From assembly GCF_021568795.1 (NCBI RefSeq), contig NZ_JAKGUE010000010.1, forward strand, positions 1-64,000: a DNA stretch of 64,000 nucleotides. Direction: 5' to 3'. The notes under the pieces were generated by a model, which saw only the letters and a program-made list of their open reading frames with translations, was not told the DNA's origin and made no database searches. Below are positions 9,696-17,023 of this stretch, piece after piece (position 1 is the stretch's first letter; each line of letters begins with the position of its first letter). The stretch comes from Dethiosulfovibrio faecalis. Its GTDB lineage: Bacteria; Synergistota; Synergistia; Synergistales; Dethiosulfovibrionaceae. The position numbers and the translations under genes are program-made.

Positions 9696-10031
9696 TCACC
9701 TCCCGTCTCCTATCAATCCCATATCCACCAAGTCATCGGAGGACAGCCCCTCCCCTTGGGGCTCTTGTTCGTCCTCGTCCTCCTCTGACACCCCAGACAA
9801 TGCCAAGAGGACCCGTGGAGCCGCCGAAGCGTAGAGCCAAAATTTCCAGGCCCACCAGCGATTTAACGCCGTGTCCTCGTCGATATGGAACTTGGCCGAC
9901 AAAAACAACAGCATTTCCACGAGTCCTATGTCGTCTTCTATCCCTGCAACGAGGCGGGGAGCTTGTCCTTGAACCTCTCCGCCAGCTCCGTAAAATTTTT
10001 GAGGAGCCCCGGGATGTCGTTTGACTCCCAT
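9696..10031 (-). CDS. Tail assembly chaperone, T-like extension reached by -1 frameshift
   Basis: This frame overlaps the upstream chaperone gene and has no good ribosome binding site of its own. Its N-terminal residues up to QKF probably are not made. Reading through the slippery site at 9992-9998 would join residues 1-101 of the upstream protein to the stretch from YGAGGEVQG to the end here, giving about 199 aa. The extension is acidic at its C-terminus (EEDEDEQEP). This G/GT arrangement just before the tape measure is the conserved layout of long-tailed phages. The fusion is thought to hold the tape measure during tube assembly. Confidence 0.8.
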   Translation of the reverse strand: MGVKRHPGAPQKFYGAGGEVQGQAPRLVAGIEDDIGLVEMLLFLSAKFHIDEDTALNRWWAWKFWLYASAAPRVLLALSGVSEEDEDEQEPQGEGLSSDDLVDMGLIGDGR

Positions 10032-10294
10032 ATCAGCTCGATCATGTAGGGGATCTCCGCTTGAGGGAAGCTCTCCCAGCCATCAAAAGAGGGGAAGGAG
10101 GTCCGCAGGATAAAATCCAGGGCCTCCCCCCCCCTCTTCAATATCAGCATAGGCTTTCCGGTCTTCATCGCCTCCGGATCTATCAACCCCACCAGTTCCA
10201 TGAGATCGCCAAGACTGAGCCGCTTGAGCTCGTGGACCTCCCCGAAAATGTTCTGTTTGATAGCATCAGGCCGGAGGATCTCCCGTACCTTCAT
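9938..10294 (-). CDS. Tail assembly chaperone (G-like)
   Basis: 118 aa from the ATG at 10294, which has GGAGG nine bases upstream. A TTG nine bases earlier lies before that site and is less likely. The protein starts MKVREILRPDAIKQNIFGEV and is helical and acidic, typical of small tail chaperones. It lies directly after the tube protein and before the tape measure. Ribosomes that do not shift stop at the TAG at 9938; those that slip -1 at A AAT TTT continue into the next frame. Function is inferred from order, length and the frameshift layout rather than sequence family. Confidence 0.8.
   Translation of the reverse strand: MKVREILRPDAIKQNIFGEVHELKRLSLGDLMELVGLIDPEAMKTGKPMLILKRGGEALDFILRTSFPSFDGWESFPQAEIPYMIELIWESNDIPGLLKNFTELAERFKDKLPASLQG
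9953..9998 (-). promoter_or_regulatory. -1 ribosomal frameshift signal (slippery heptamer plus stem)
   Basis: On the minus strand the zero-frame codons read AAA AAT TTT ACG. The heptamer A AAT TTT (9992-9998) fits the X XXY YYZ rule. Slipping back one base leads straight into the downstream frame (TAC GGA GCT). Eight bases later GGCGG (9979-9983) can pair with CCGCC (9953-9957). GGAGC and GCTCC in the same segment could form an overlapping, pseudoknot-like pairing. The frames and pairing are read directly; that slippage occurs is inferred. Confidence 0.75.
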
Positions 10295-10296
10295 GC

Positions 10297-11070
10297 CTAC
10301 CAACCTCCATCAGGGGCGGCAGTGGCGTCAAGGTCCATCTGTACTCCCAGCTGTTGCCCTGCTGGTTTCGTGCTGTCCGCCAGGGCCGTCAAGGATACGT
10401 CGATGGGGCTGTCTTCCGACTCCTTGAAGGTAACGGAGAAGTTCCCGTCTACCTGACACTTCCAGAGCTTGATACAGCGGTATCGCCCGTCGGTCCTCTT
10501 GTGCCAGAACTCCACACGGAACGTCTTATCACTTGATCCGGAGCCGCCGAACCCGATCCCGGAGCCCTCAAAGGTCTCATAGTCGTACGTGACCTTTACG
10601 TCTTCCCCGTCCGTGACGGCGGTGGAGGAGCCCACCCTGTAGATCGTGCCAGCCAGACGGTCGATGTAATAGTCCGTCCCCTCGACCAAGGACGTGCTGT
10701 CATCGACGGTCACGACCGAGGTTATAGCCGAGATCCTGCCGTGGGCCAGGGCAGAATGGCTCCCCTCGAAAATGGAGACAACCTCGTCCGTAGCCGTGCC
10801 CGTCCCCGCGGCCTCCGTAACCTCCGAGTATTCGGGCATAAGTCGGCGTATCGTGTCCAGGTTCGCCTCCAACAGTGCGAACTTGCTCGTGTAGGTCTCC
10901 CCGGTCAGCACCTTTTTGACGGTCGTAGCCGGGAACCCGGACTTTTTCTCGAAATACTCCTTCCCGTGTTCAAACTGGAGATCTCCATCCAGCTGTCCCA
11001 CGTCGTAGCCATCTAGGTAGAGCCGCCCAGTCCCTATCAGGATATCGTTAGCGTTCTTTACGTTTGCCAT
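10297..11070 (-). CDS. Major tail tube protein
   Basis: 257 aa, beginning MANVKNANDILIGTGRLYLD, with AGAGGTGG before the ATG. The sequence is beta-rich with many short Gly/Thr/Asp turns and contains LYLDGYDVGQLDGDLQFEHG near the start, a pattern seen in siphophage major tail proteins. It sits between the tail terminator and the tail chaperones, exactly where the tube gene is expected, and is of normal length for the family. The tube polymer would surround the tape measure. Confidence 0.8.
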   Translation of the reverse strand: MANVKNANDILIGTGRLYLDGYDVGQLDGDLQFEHGKEYFEKKSGFPATTVKKVLTGETYTSKFALLEANLDTIRRLMPEYSEVTEAAGTGTATDEVVSIFEGSHSALAHGRISAITSVVTVDDSTSLVEGTDYYIDRLAGTIYRVGSSTAVTDGEDVKVTYDYETFEGSGIGFGGSGSSDKTFRVEFWHKRTDGRYRCIKLWKCQVDGNFSVTFKESEDSPIDVSLTALADSTKPAGQQLGVQMDLDATAAPDGGW

Positions 11071-11086
11071 CCAAAACCACCTCTTC

Positions 11087-11494
11087 CTATTGAGCTATCG
11101 AAACGGAGAAAGTCGCCGTCCAGAGACCGTCTCCGTCGTCCATCTCCAGACCCGCCAAGGTGACGCCCTGGAGCCTCATTCCCCTGTCTCCTCGTCCTGC
11201 CGCCTGGTATAAGGTCTCCCCAAAGAGATCCGCCACCGTACAGGCGTCTATTGCAGACAGAGAATCGAATAGCGGGAGGACCAGTATCACGGTTGCCTCG
11301 CAGGTGCCCCGTCCCCCGTTCAGGGGATACTCTCCCGCTGAGGGGACAACCACCACGCTAGGCGGGACCGCTTCCCTCGGGTTCGCCGTTATGACCAAGG
11401 ACTTCCCGCACTTGCCCTCCAGGTAGTCCCTGAGATCGTCCATTTTGGAGATCCCCGCAAGCAGGTACTCCAGAGCCTCTTTCATCATTTCCAC
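11087..11494 (-). CDS. Putative tail terminator / head-tail joining protein
   Basis: 135 aa. Both a GTG (11494) and an ATG six bases on follow the AAAGGAGG site, so the exact start is uncertain. The alpha/beta composition (a long N-terminal helix, then VVVVPSAGEY and a beta C-terminus) and length suit a tail-completion protein. The gene overlaps the end of the gpG-like gene by 10 bases and precedes the tube gene. The role is based on conserved gene order; no family motif is certain. Confidence 0.6.
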   Translation of the reverse strand: MEMMKEALEYLLAGISKMDDLRDYLEGKCGKSLVITANPREAVPPSVVVVPSAGEYPLNGGRGTCEATVILVLPLFDSLSAIDACTVADLFGETLYQAAGRGDRGMRLQGVTLAGLEMDDGDGLWTATFSVSIAQ

Positions 11495-11991
11495 GCCGCC
11501 TCCTTTACGTGGTGCAGGATAATGCCCCGTATTCTATCCATCCCGGAGTCGGATACCCCAAGGTATGGACGGGCGGGGATGTGCTTTCCCCCTGTTTGGT
11601 GGACCTTGGCATAGGAGAGGACCGACCCCACCATGGCCGAGCCGTTGCTGTGTTTCGTGGCGATGGAGGCCCGGAGCTTGCCGGTGTCCATGAGGATCTT
11701 GGCCCCGGACTTGGACCGCATAAACGCCTTGGACTGATACCCGTAGATCTTTTTGAGCTTCTTCCTGTATCCTCTCGTCCTGCGATACGCCCGGCTCTTG
11801 AGCGTCCCCTCCGACAGCTTCTGCCACGGCGTCCCGTCAGGGGCCCTCTGCTCTCTGAAACATCGCAGAGACTCCGACTTCATCACCTGAGCAACGGCCT
11901 TCCAGACCTTTTTTGTCGATGGGGCCTTGGCGATCTCCATAATGTCCTTCCGTACCGCATCCGCTCCGATGACCTCCATGGTTATCTTCAT
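11485..11991 (-). CDS. Phage virion morphogenesis protein (Mu gpG / P2 gpS family)
   Basis: 168 aa. Family features are visible in order: a Trp-Gln-Lys-Leu stretch (WQKLSEGTLKSR), ILMDTGKLRASI, YAKVHQTGG and PARPYLGVS. In Mu and P2 this family acts in tail completion and head-tail joining. The gene is basic in its middle part, consistent with the family. It lies between the gp36-like connector and the tail terminator in a packed operon. Confidence 0.85.
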   Translation of the reverse strand: MKITMEVIGADAVRKDIMEIAKAPSTKKVWKAVAQVMKSESLRCFREQRAPDGTPWQKLSEGTLKSRAYRRTRGYRKKLKKIYGYQSKAFMRSKSGAKILMDTGKLRASIATKHSNGSAMVGSVLSYAKVHQTGGKHIPARPYLGVSDSGMDRIRGIILHHVKEAAWK

Positions 11992-11995
11992 GCCG

Positions 11996-12400
11996 TCACC
12001 AATCCGACATAGCGTCGTCGGTGAAGACCTGCTCCGCCCCGCCCCCTCGGATCAGCCCTCGGGGAGCCTCCTCTTGCTCGCCGGGCAAGACGCCCGATAC
12101 CTGGAGATCCGTTAGCATTTCCTTGGCCGCCTTGTATTTGTCCTCCGAGAGTTCCTCTGTCTCGGAGAAATGCGCCGTGGCGAAATAAGCCGCCAGCTTA
12201 GCCGAAATGGTTACGACCACAGTCGGCGGCCTATCAAACGGCACGGTGAAGCTCCTGGATAGCCGGGCGTCGATATAGTCATCCGCCCTTCGTATATGCC
12301 CCTCCAGGTAGGAAGGCAACTCCTCGCCGAACTGCCTTTCCATCTGGGTGACGAGGGGGAGATATAGCTCCCCCCTCACGTCTGCCACCGTGCAATACAT
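11996..12400 (-). CDS. Head-tail connector, Mu gp36-like (DUF1320)
   Basis: 134 aa. The N-terminus MYCTVADVRGEL followed by an acidic helix with IRRADDYIDARLSRSF is typical of DUF1320/gp36 connectors, which bind below the portal. GGATAGGG precedes the ATG, and the gene starts five bases after the capsid gene's stop. The C-terminal tail is Gly- and acid-rich. Its place between capsid and gpG-like genes matches Mu-type head modules. Confidence 0.8.
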   Translation of the reverse strand: MYCTVADVRGELYLPLVTQMERQFGEELPSYLEGHIRRADDYIDARLSRSFTVPFDRPPTVVVTISAKLAAYFATAHFSETEELSEDKYKAAKEMLTDLQVSGVLPGEQEEAPRGLIRGGGAEQVFTDDAMSDW

Positions 12401-12404
12401 AACC

Positions 12405-13469
12405 CTATCCGCAGACCTTGATGACCATGATTCCCGTGTCGCAGGTCAGGACCGGCAAGGGGTGGGATTCCACGTACAGGCTCTTCGTCTTGCCGTCGGG
12501 AGAGACCTTGATCTTGCTGTATAGCTCCACCATCGCCAGGGGATTCTCCCCAAGGTCGAAGTCACTGACAGCCCCATAGTGCATTTCCCAGAGGGAAGGA
12601 TGGGTCAGAATGACGCAATCCTCCGGGATATAAGGGCTTGCCGGGGTAGCTCCGTCAGCCGGATAGGAGGCCGCATATTCGACCATCGTCCCGACTCCGG
12701 GGATCTGAGCGACCGGAGTAACGAGGTCCTCTTTGATGCCCTGGTTGATCTGGAGGAGCTGGACCCCTGCGCTCTTGAGCCAGCTCTTGACGTTGCTGTT
12801 GGCTCGGAAAGCATCAGCGGCGGCGGTCCCGGCAATGATTACCGTAGGGTTGACACCGTTCTGGGCCGCAAAGGTGCGCTGGAACTGCGGAAACTGTGTC
12901 AGAGGATCGCCAGCACTGGAGGAGGCGTCCCACTTCTCCGATACGGTGAACTTGTTCCCGGCAGGTACGCCGAAGTCCACCGAGAAGGAGCGTCCGGAGG
13001 AGGCACACGTATAATCGATCCCGCCAGTGCCGAGAGCCTGAGAGAACATCCACTCGATCCGCCTGGCGATAGACCTTTTTAGGTTCTTCTGTTTCTTGGC
13101 GATCATATCGTTAAACGCCGCGACTACGCCGTCACTGTTCCCAGACCCCAGGATGATGGGCGACTGTCCGGCCATGCGAAGCTTGGCCACGTCCGACGCC
13201 TTGATGGTATCCTCCAAAAAGATCTGAGGAGGGGTGACGGTGTAGGTCTTGTAGCTTTCCGCAAAGTCGACTTTGGTGGCGGGGTCTCCGTTGTTCCCCA
13301 TGGGGGCGAGATCCCTTCTGCCGTGTTCGACGTCAAACATAGCCGTCTCGGTAGGAGATTTCACCGAGACTCCCTTGCCGAGGATCTTTGATAGGTACAG
13401 ATTCTCCGGCTTGATCCTATTGATCGAGTGCGTGAGAGTTGCCGGGGTATAGAGCTCCAAAGGGTCCAT
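12405..13469 (-). CDS. Major capsid protein, lambda gpE family
   Basis: 354 aa, near the usual size. It begins with LELYTPATLTHSINRIKP and has the long acidic/aromatic middle and the C-terminal YSKIKVSPDGKTKSLYVESH that mark the lambda-E type capsid family (HK97 fold). It forms the icosahedral head. The start ATG has AGGAGG seven bases upstream. It follows the decoration protein and the I protease/scaffold gene, the standard order of head genes. Confidence 0.88.
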   Translation of the reverse strand: MDPLELYTPATLTHSINRIKPENLYLSKILGKGVSVKSPTETAMFDVEHGRRDLAPMGNNGDPATKVDFAESYKTYTVTPPQIFLEDTIKASDVAKLRMAGQSPIILGSGNSDGVVAAFNDMIAKKQKNLKRSIARRIEWMFSQALGTGGIDYTCASSGRSFSVDFGVPAGNKFTVSEKWDASSSAGDPLTQFPQFQRTFAAQNGVNPTVIIAGTAAADAFRANSNVKSWLKSAGVQLLQINQGIKEDLVTPVAQIPGVGTMVEYAASYPADGATPASPYIPEDCVILTHPSLWEMHYGAVSDFDLGENPLAMVELYSKIKVSPDGKTKSLYVESHPLPVLTCDTGIMVIKVCG

Positions 13470-13490
13470 AGGTATTCCTCCTTTATCTCT

Positions 13491-13916
13491 TTATCTCTTT
13501 ATCGTCCTGGGGATGAGCCCCGACCCAAGCAAGAGATTTTCAACCTTCGCCTGGACAGCGGCTTCAAGCTCCTCGAACGCCGTGGACTCCAAGAGGACCA
13601 GATCTTTAGCGATCTCTGCCCTCAAAACTACCTGCGCGCTTACTTCCGACGTAGCGGCGATCGTGACCGGTTCCTCCAGGAGAGCGAAAGTCTCCCCGGG
13701 GAAAGCCGCTATAGCCGTGTCGAGATCTGCCACCGCCAGGAGGGTATATTTTCCGTCCGACCCCTTGGCGAGGATGGCTCCCTTCTCGAAGGAGACCTCT
13801 GTCTCTCCCGCGTTGGCTACGATGCCAACCGCCCTTGTAGCCGCGTCCAGGGCCCCAACGATCAGGGCCTTGATCCTGGGGGATTCCCCTACTTTTCCGT
13901 AGTTCGGTACACCCAT
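13491..13916 (-). CDS. Head decoration protein (gpD-like)
   Basis: 141 aa from the ATG at 13916 (MGVPNYGKVG), chosen because GGAGGAGGA lies just upstream. A longer frame upstream lacks such a site. The sequence is Ala/Val/Thr rich with FEKGAILAKGSDGKYTLL, a beta-tulip-like pattern seen in lambda gpD-type head stabilising proteins. It starts where the protease/scaffold gene ends and precedes the capsid gene. The protein would bind the outside of the expanded head. Confidence 0.78.
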   Translation of the reverse strand: MGVPNYGKVGESPRIKALIVGALDAATRAVGIVANAGETEVSFEKGAILAKGSDGKYTLLAVADLDTAIAAFPGETFALLEEPVTIAATSEVSAQVVLRAEIAKDLVLLESTAFEELEAAVQAKVENLLLGSGLIPRTIKR

Positions 13917-13918
13917 GA

Positions 13919-14359
13919 TTATTCCTCCTCCTTCGGCCCGTTCGCGCAAGCCGCTATATTGTCTCCCAGCTCAATCGCTTTCGTAGCCTCGACCTTCGCC
14001 TCTGCCGCAGGGTCGCCCATGGCGGATAGGGAGATCTTCGGTACAGATCCCAGGACGTCGTTCAACAGGGTCTTGAGATCCGTCTGCTTGTCATCGGATA
14101 GCTTGATAACTTTGCTGTCGTCAGCCATCAGCACAGGACGGATCTTGTCCATGACGACCGGAGGAACGCCTTTCCCCACCCAGCCGTCGCAGAAAGCCTT
14201 TACATCTGCCTCGTGCTTTGCCTTCCGGAGCCTTTCCGCTTCCGCCTCCGAAGCGTCCGCCAGCTTTTTGCTCTCCTCCGCCTTATCGGACAGCTCCTTG
14301 TTCTTGGCCTCCAGCTCTGCCAGTTTCGCCTCTAGCTCTTTTATCTTCTCCGGGTCCAT
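13919..14359 (-). CDS. Nested scaffold protein (internal in-frame start)
   Basis: An ATG at 14359 (MDPEKIKELEAKLAELEAKN) lies in the frame of the I protease and is preceded by GAAAGGTGG about seven bases away. Translation from it would give a 146-aa protein made of the coiled coil plus the C-terminal tail. Mu (I/Z) and lambda (C/Nu3) make their head scaffolds the same way. The start context is seen; use of this start is inferred. Confidence 0.6.
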   Translation of the reverse strand: MDPEKIKELEAKLAELEAKNKELSDKAEESKKLADASEAEAERLRKAKHEADVKAFCDGWVGKGVPPVVMDKIRPVLMADDSKVIKLSDDKQTDLKTLLNDVLGSVPKISLSAMGDPAAEAKVEATKAIELGDNIAACANGPKEEE

Positions 14360-14884
14360 GTTTTTGCCACCTTTCTCGTTGTCGTCAGGGGCCGGAGCCG
14401 GGTCGTTCATCGGTTCCGTAGATTCCCCCTGCTCCCATGCTCCGCTGTCGCTCAAAAATAGGGGCTTCACTCCCGGATGTCCTGGTTGGTTCACCAGTGC
14501 GACACCGAGGAGAGCCGCCCCCACCTTCTTGCCCGTCTTCTTGTCCGTATAGTCCGGCGTATATTCGGCGCTCATGTACCGATATCGCCCGTTCCTGATC
14601 TCTTCTGCCGCTTTGTCGTCCACCTCCATCCGGAGGTACAAACCATCCGGTTTCGCTATAGCTTCCTTCACCACTCCGGGGCTCGGTGCTCCGTCGCCGT
14701 GTCCGATCTTGACAGGAGGAGGATACGAGGGGGCTTTCCCCATGTTTGCCGCCAAGCCTGTCACCAAGTCCGGTGTTATGTTGACCTCCCCATATCTCGG
14801 ATCGTGAAACTTCCCTATCGGCAAGGCGTTGTACAGCAACTCCTCCGACAGAGATATCGCCTGTGTCGTCAATAGTTCCGGCAT
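13919..14884 (-). CDS. Mu-like I protein: head maturation protease with scaffold region
   Basis: 321 aa from the ATG at 14884, which has AAGGAGG eight bases upstream. An in-frame ATG 27 bases earlier lacks one. Residues about 5-165 resemble the Mu I protease domain (PIGKFHDPRYGEVNITPDL, RYMSAEYTPDYTDKKTGK, GVALVNQPGHPG). From about residue 176 the protein is a Lys/Glu/Ala coiled coil, the scaffold part. It should cleave the scaffold during head maturation. A second start inside the gene would give the scaffold alone. Confidence 0.85.
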   Translation of the reverse strand: MPELLTTQAISLSEELLYNALPIGKFHDPRYGEVNITPDLVTGLAANMGKAPSYPPPVKIGHGDGAPSPGVVKEAIAKPDGLYLRMEVDDKAAEEIRNGRYRYMSAEYTPDYTDKKTGKKVGAALLGVALVNQPGHPGVKPLFLSDSGAWEQGESTEPMNDPAPAPDDNEKGGKNMDPEKIKELEAKLAELEAKNKELSDKAEESKKLADASEAEAERLRKAKHEADVKAFCDGWVGKGVPPVVMDKIRPVLMADDSKVIKLSDDKQTDLKTLLNDVLGSVPKISLSAMGDPAAEAKVEATKAIELGDNIAACANGPKEEE

Positions 14885-14909
14885 ATGCCGACCCTCCTTT
14901 TTTTTGCAC

Positions 14910-14949
14910 AAAAAAAGAGCCGCCTCTCAAAGAAGAGGAAACAGCTCTT
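14910..14949 (-). terminator. Rho-independent terminator after YjcQ-like gene
   Basis: On the minus strand AAGAGC pairs with GCTCTT and an inner CCTCT pairs with AGAGG, followed by a run of T (14910-14916). It sits between the YjcQ-like gene and the protease/scaffold gene. It could insulate the MuF/small-gene block from the head genes or be an attenuation point within the late operon. Confidence 0.7.
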
Positions 14950-14967
14950 GCGTAATAGATATTTTAT

Positions 14968-15351
14968 TTAGAATCCTGCGAGGATCTGCGTTATATAGCC
15001 GATGAGGAATTGTGAAGCAACGTTATCCACCAGCTTTTCTGTCACCTTGCGCAGCTTGTCATATCGGCGAGAAGATCTTTCTATCTCAAAAAGCCTTTCG
15101 ACGTATTCGATTCCAGCATTGGTTATCTTAACCTTAGAGGTTCGGACGACTACTGGGAACGCTTCCTCCCCCGCAAAAACCATAACAGCGTCCCTGATAT
15201 ACTCCTCATTCTCGAGTTTGCAGATCGCCACGTTAAAAACCTGAGAATCGATCCCAATAGACTCGGGGCTGATGTTCTCCATTTGAGGCAGGTCTTTTTG
15301 GTACTCTGCATATATCGCCGCCAGGACAAGCTCTTTCGTTTCAAGCTTCAT
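14968..15351 (-). CDS. YjcQ-like small phage protein (winged-helix-like)
   Basis: 127 aa. The first part (KLETKELVLAAIYAEYQKD) and the following segment with VAICKLENEEYI and KITNAGIEYVERLFE resemble YjcQ-type phage proteins with a winged-helix fold. It ends in a hydrophobic segment (LIGYITQILAGF). The gene is flanked by two terminator hairpins, so it can be expressed as its own unit. It sits just downstream of MuF and the 65-aa gene, a place where MuF phages carry immunity or accessory genes. A regulator is the other option. Confidence 0.5.
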   Translation of the reverse strand: MKLETKELVLAAIYAEYQKDLPQMENISPESIGIDSQVFNVAICKLENEEYIRDAVMVFAGEEAFPVVVRTSKVKITNAGIEYVERLFEIERSSRRYDKLRKVTEKLVDNVASQFLIGYITQILAGF

Positions 15352-15373
15352 TGCGACTCCTCCTCTTTAGAAC

Positions 15374-15403
15374 AAAAAAAGCCCCTCATGAAAGAGAGGC
15401 TTT
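15374..15403 (-). terminator. Rho-independent terminator after the small MuF-linked gene
   Basis: The minus strand reads AAAGCC, then CTC, a short loop, GAG, GGCTTT and a T run (15374-15380). It lies between the 65-aa gene and the YjcQ-like gene. Together with the hairpin at 14910 it brackets the YjcQ-like gene. Confidence 0.65.
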
Positions 15404-15408
15404 ATCAC

Positions 15409-15606
15409 TCAGTATGAAAAGGCGTCTATCTCCTTTTTAGAAAGAGAACTCGTAGCCCTCCCTTGACTTTCACACCATCGAGCAAGATCTCGAACTCGTA
15501 TGTGTGGAGCAGCCCCCCGAGAATCCATGGTTAAACGCCCATCGGCAAGTACTTTGTCCAAAGTACCATATTCTTTTATGTACTTGACAACTTTTGTGTC
15601 AATCAT
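15409..15606 (-). CDS. Small protein linked to the MuF GNAT-like domain
   Basis: 65 aa from the ATG at 15606, which has GGAGG seven bases upstream. It overlaps the last bases of the MuF gene, so the two are translationally coupled. It starts MIDTKVVKYIKEYGTLDKVL and contains a central RVRDLARWCESQG. There is no signal peptide or membrane segment. It is not a known family to me. Tight coupling to the variable C-terminal domain of MuF suggests a partner, possibly an immunity protein or regulator of that domain. Confidence 0.6.
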   Translation of the reverse strand: MIDTKVVKYIKEYGTLDKVLADGRLTMDSRGAAPHIRVRDLARWCESQGRATSSLSKKEIDAFSY

Positions 15607-17023
15607 CCTGGACCCTCCTTCCATGCATATACGTATCTATCAATTTTCTGGCAGAAGATTCGTCGATAAACATCCGAGTGGAGTTACCGAGCTGCTTCGC
15701 CCCCAGCTTATCACGATAATGATCGATAAGATTCGTCTTTGATTCAAACGCAACGAATCCCTCAAATCCTTTTTCTTCGCTCAGCTGAGCCGCTATCGCA
15801 AAAAGATGCGCTCCTACCCCTTCCATTTTACCATTTTTACCTATGTTGTGAGGTGCAGACTCAGCCAGATGCACATAAACGCACCCTCCGCTTGGCTGAG
15901 GTTCCAAAGAAACTAATCCCTGGATCTCATATTCACCTTCCAACGTGAGCTGAATAACCTCTCGGCCTTCACCAAGTTCCTTTTCCCAATTGAACTTCCA
16001 ACCTTTTTTCTTCAAAGCCTTCAGGTTAGAAGGGGTCGCCGGGGAGAACTCGGTTTCTACCTTTTTGCCTGTAGCTCTAAACAAAAGACACGACGTCAAG
16101 CTATCGATCACGATATCGATATTCTTCATACCAGTCATTTTACCATTAAAACTTAGCACGCTCCTAACTGCCTCTATATCTATCGGTCGCTGTGTGGAAT
16201 CCGGCAATCTATCTATCCTGGTGTCTTCCTCTATCCCATCCGGGAACTCCTCCGCCGTCAGGGGGAGGAGGACACTCCGACAATTGGGATGGAGAGGCGG
16301 CGTGTTGTGTGCAAGCCGTGGGTCATTTATGCGGAAGCGCATTCCTTCCCTGGCGTGGCATATCTCCGAGGTCCGGCTATCCAGTACCGCAGAAAACTCA
16401 AATCCAACCACGGCCTCCGAGTCTATCGCCGACCGGAGAGACCCCATGGAATAGGCCCTCATCGCCTCGGTCCTGGATATGCACTCCAGTCGACTTCGGG
16501 CGAACCTTGAAAGTTGGCGGTTGACTCTCCCCAGTTCCGTCGCAGTCAAACTATTCGTCACGCCTTCCCGCAAGGATCTGGAGATAACCTCTCGGACCTC
16601 TTCCAGGACGGCGTTCTCGTATACTCTCGCCAGCTCTGGAACATACCGGTCAAGCCAAGACAACGCCTCTTCCGGTAACACATCGTTCCAGTCGTCCGAC
16701 AGGGAGACAGTCTTCGTTATCTCCCGGATTGTTCTTTTGCTTTGTCTGTATCCGGCCTCTACCGCGTTACGCATCCCGGACATGAGAGCTTTCTCTATCT
16801 CTGGCCCGTTGTCCCCCATGGGGATGCCTCCGTCTTTACCTTCCTTGACTGCCTTATCTATCCAGGGCTTTACCGCCTTCCATGCTTTCGCCGTGACGTG
16901 CTTCCATAGCCTGGCATGGGTTCGCCCTGTCCGTCGGAGGGCCTTTACTCTGGCTTCGAGGGTGTCATTTCGCTCTCCTTGCTTCCAGCGAGAGAGTTGT
17001 TCCGCAAAAGTCTGGACCGCCAT
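15599..17023 (-). CDS. MuF-type minor head protein with C-terminal GNAT-like domain
   Basis: 474 aa. Residues about 80-260 form the phage MuF (SPP1 gp7) minor head domain: a helical region, then LECISRTEAMRAYSMG and the LHPNCRSVLLPL zinc-like motif at 244-255. MuF proteins ride in the virion near the portal and can enter the next host with DNA. After a linker, residues about 299-466 form a separate alpha/beta domain with GVGAHLFAIAAQL (402-414) and LIDHYRDKLGA (432-442), like the acetyl-CoA loop and the late YxKLGF helix of GNAT acetyltransferases. The activity and target of this domain are unknown. The gene overlaps the portal gene by 79 bases. Confidence 0.8.
   Translation of the reverse strand: MAVQTFAEQLSRWKQGERNDTLEARVKALRRTGRTHARLWKHVTAKAWKAVKPWIDKAVKEGKDGGIPMGDNGPEIEKALMSGMRNAVEAGYRQSKRTIREITKTVSLSDDWNDVLPEEALSWLDRYVPELARVYENAVLEEVREVISRSLREGVTNSLTATELGRVNRQLSRFARSRLECISRTEAMRAYSMGSLRSAIDSEAVVGFEFSAVLDSRTSEICHAREGMRFRINDPRLAHNTPPLHPNCRSVLLPLTAEEFPDGIEEDTRIDRLPDSTQRPIDIEAVRSVLSFNGKMTGMKNIDIVIDSLTSCLLFRATGKKVETEFSPATPSNLKALKKKGWKFNWEKELGEGREVIQLTLEGEYEIQGLVSLEPQPSGGCVYVHLAESAPHNIGKNGKMEGVGAHLFAIAAQLSEEKGFEGFVAFESKTNLIDHYRDKLGAKQLGNSTRMFIDESSARKLIDTYMHGRRVQDD

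Noticed and set aside
6576-9788. Several plus-strand frames over the tape measure gene
   Set aside because: They mirror the codon bias of the tape measure gene and have no ribosome binding sites or operon structure.
13428-14552. Long plus-strand reading frame over capsid, decoration and scaffold genes
   Set aside because: Antisense shadow of three well-supported head genes with no start signal.
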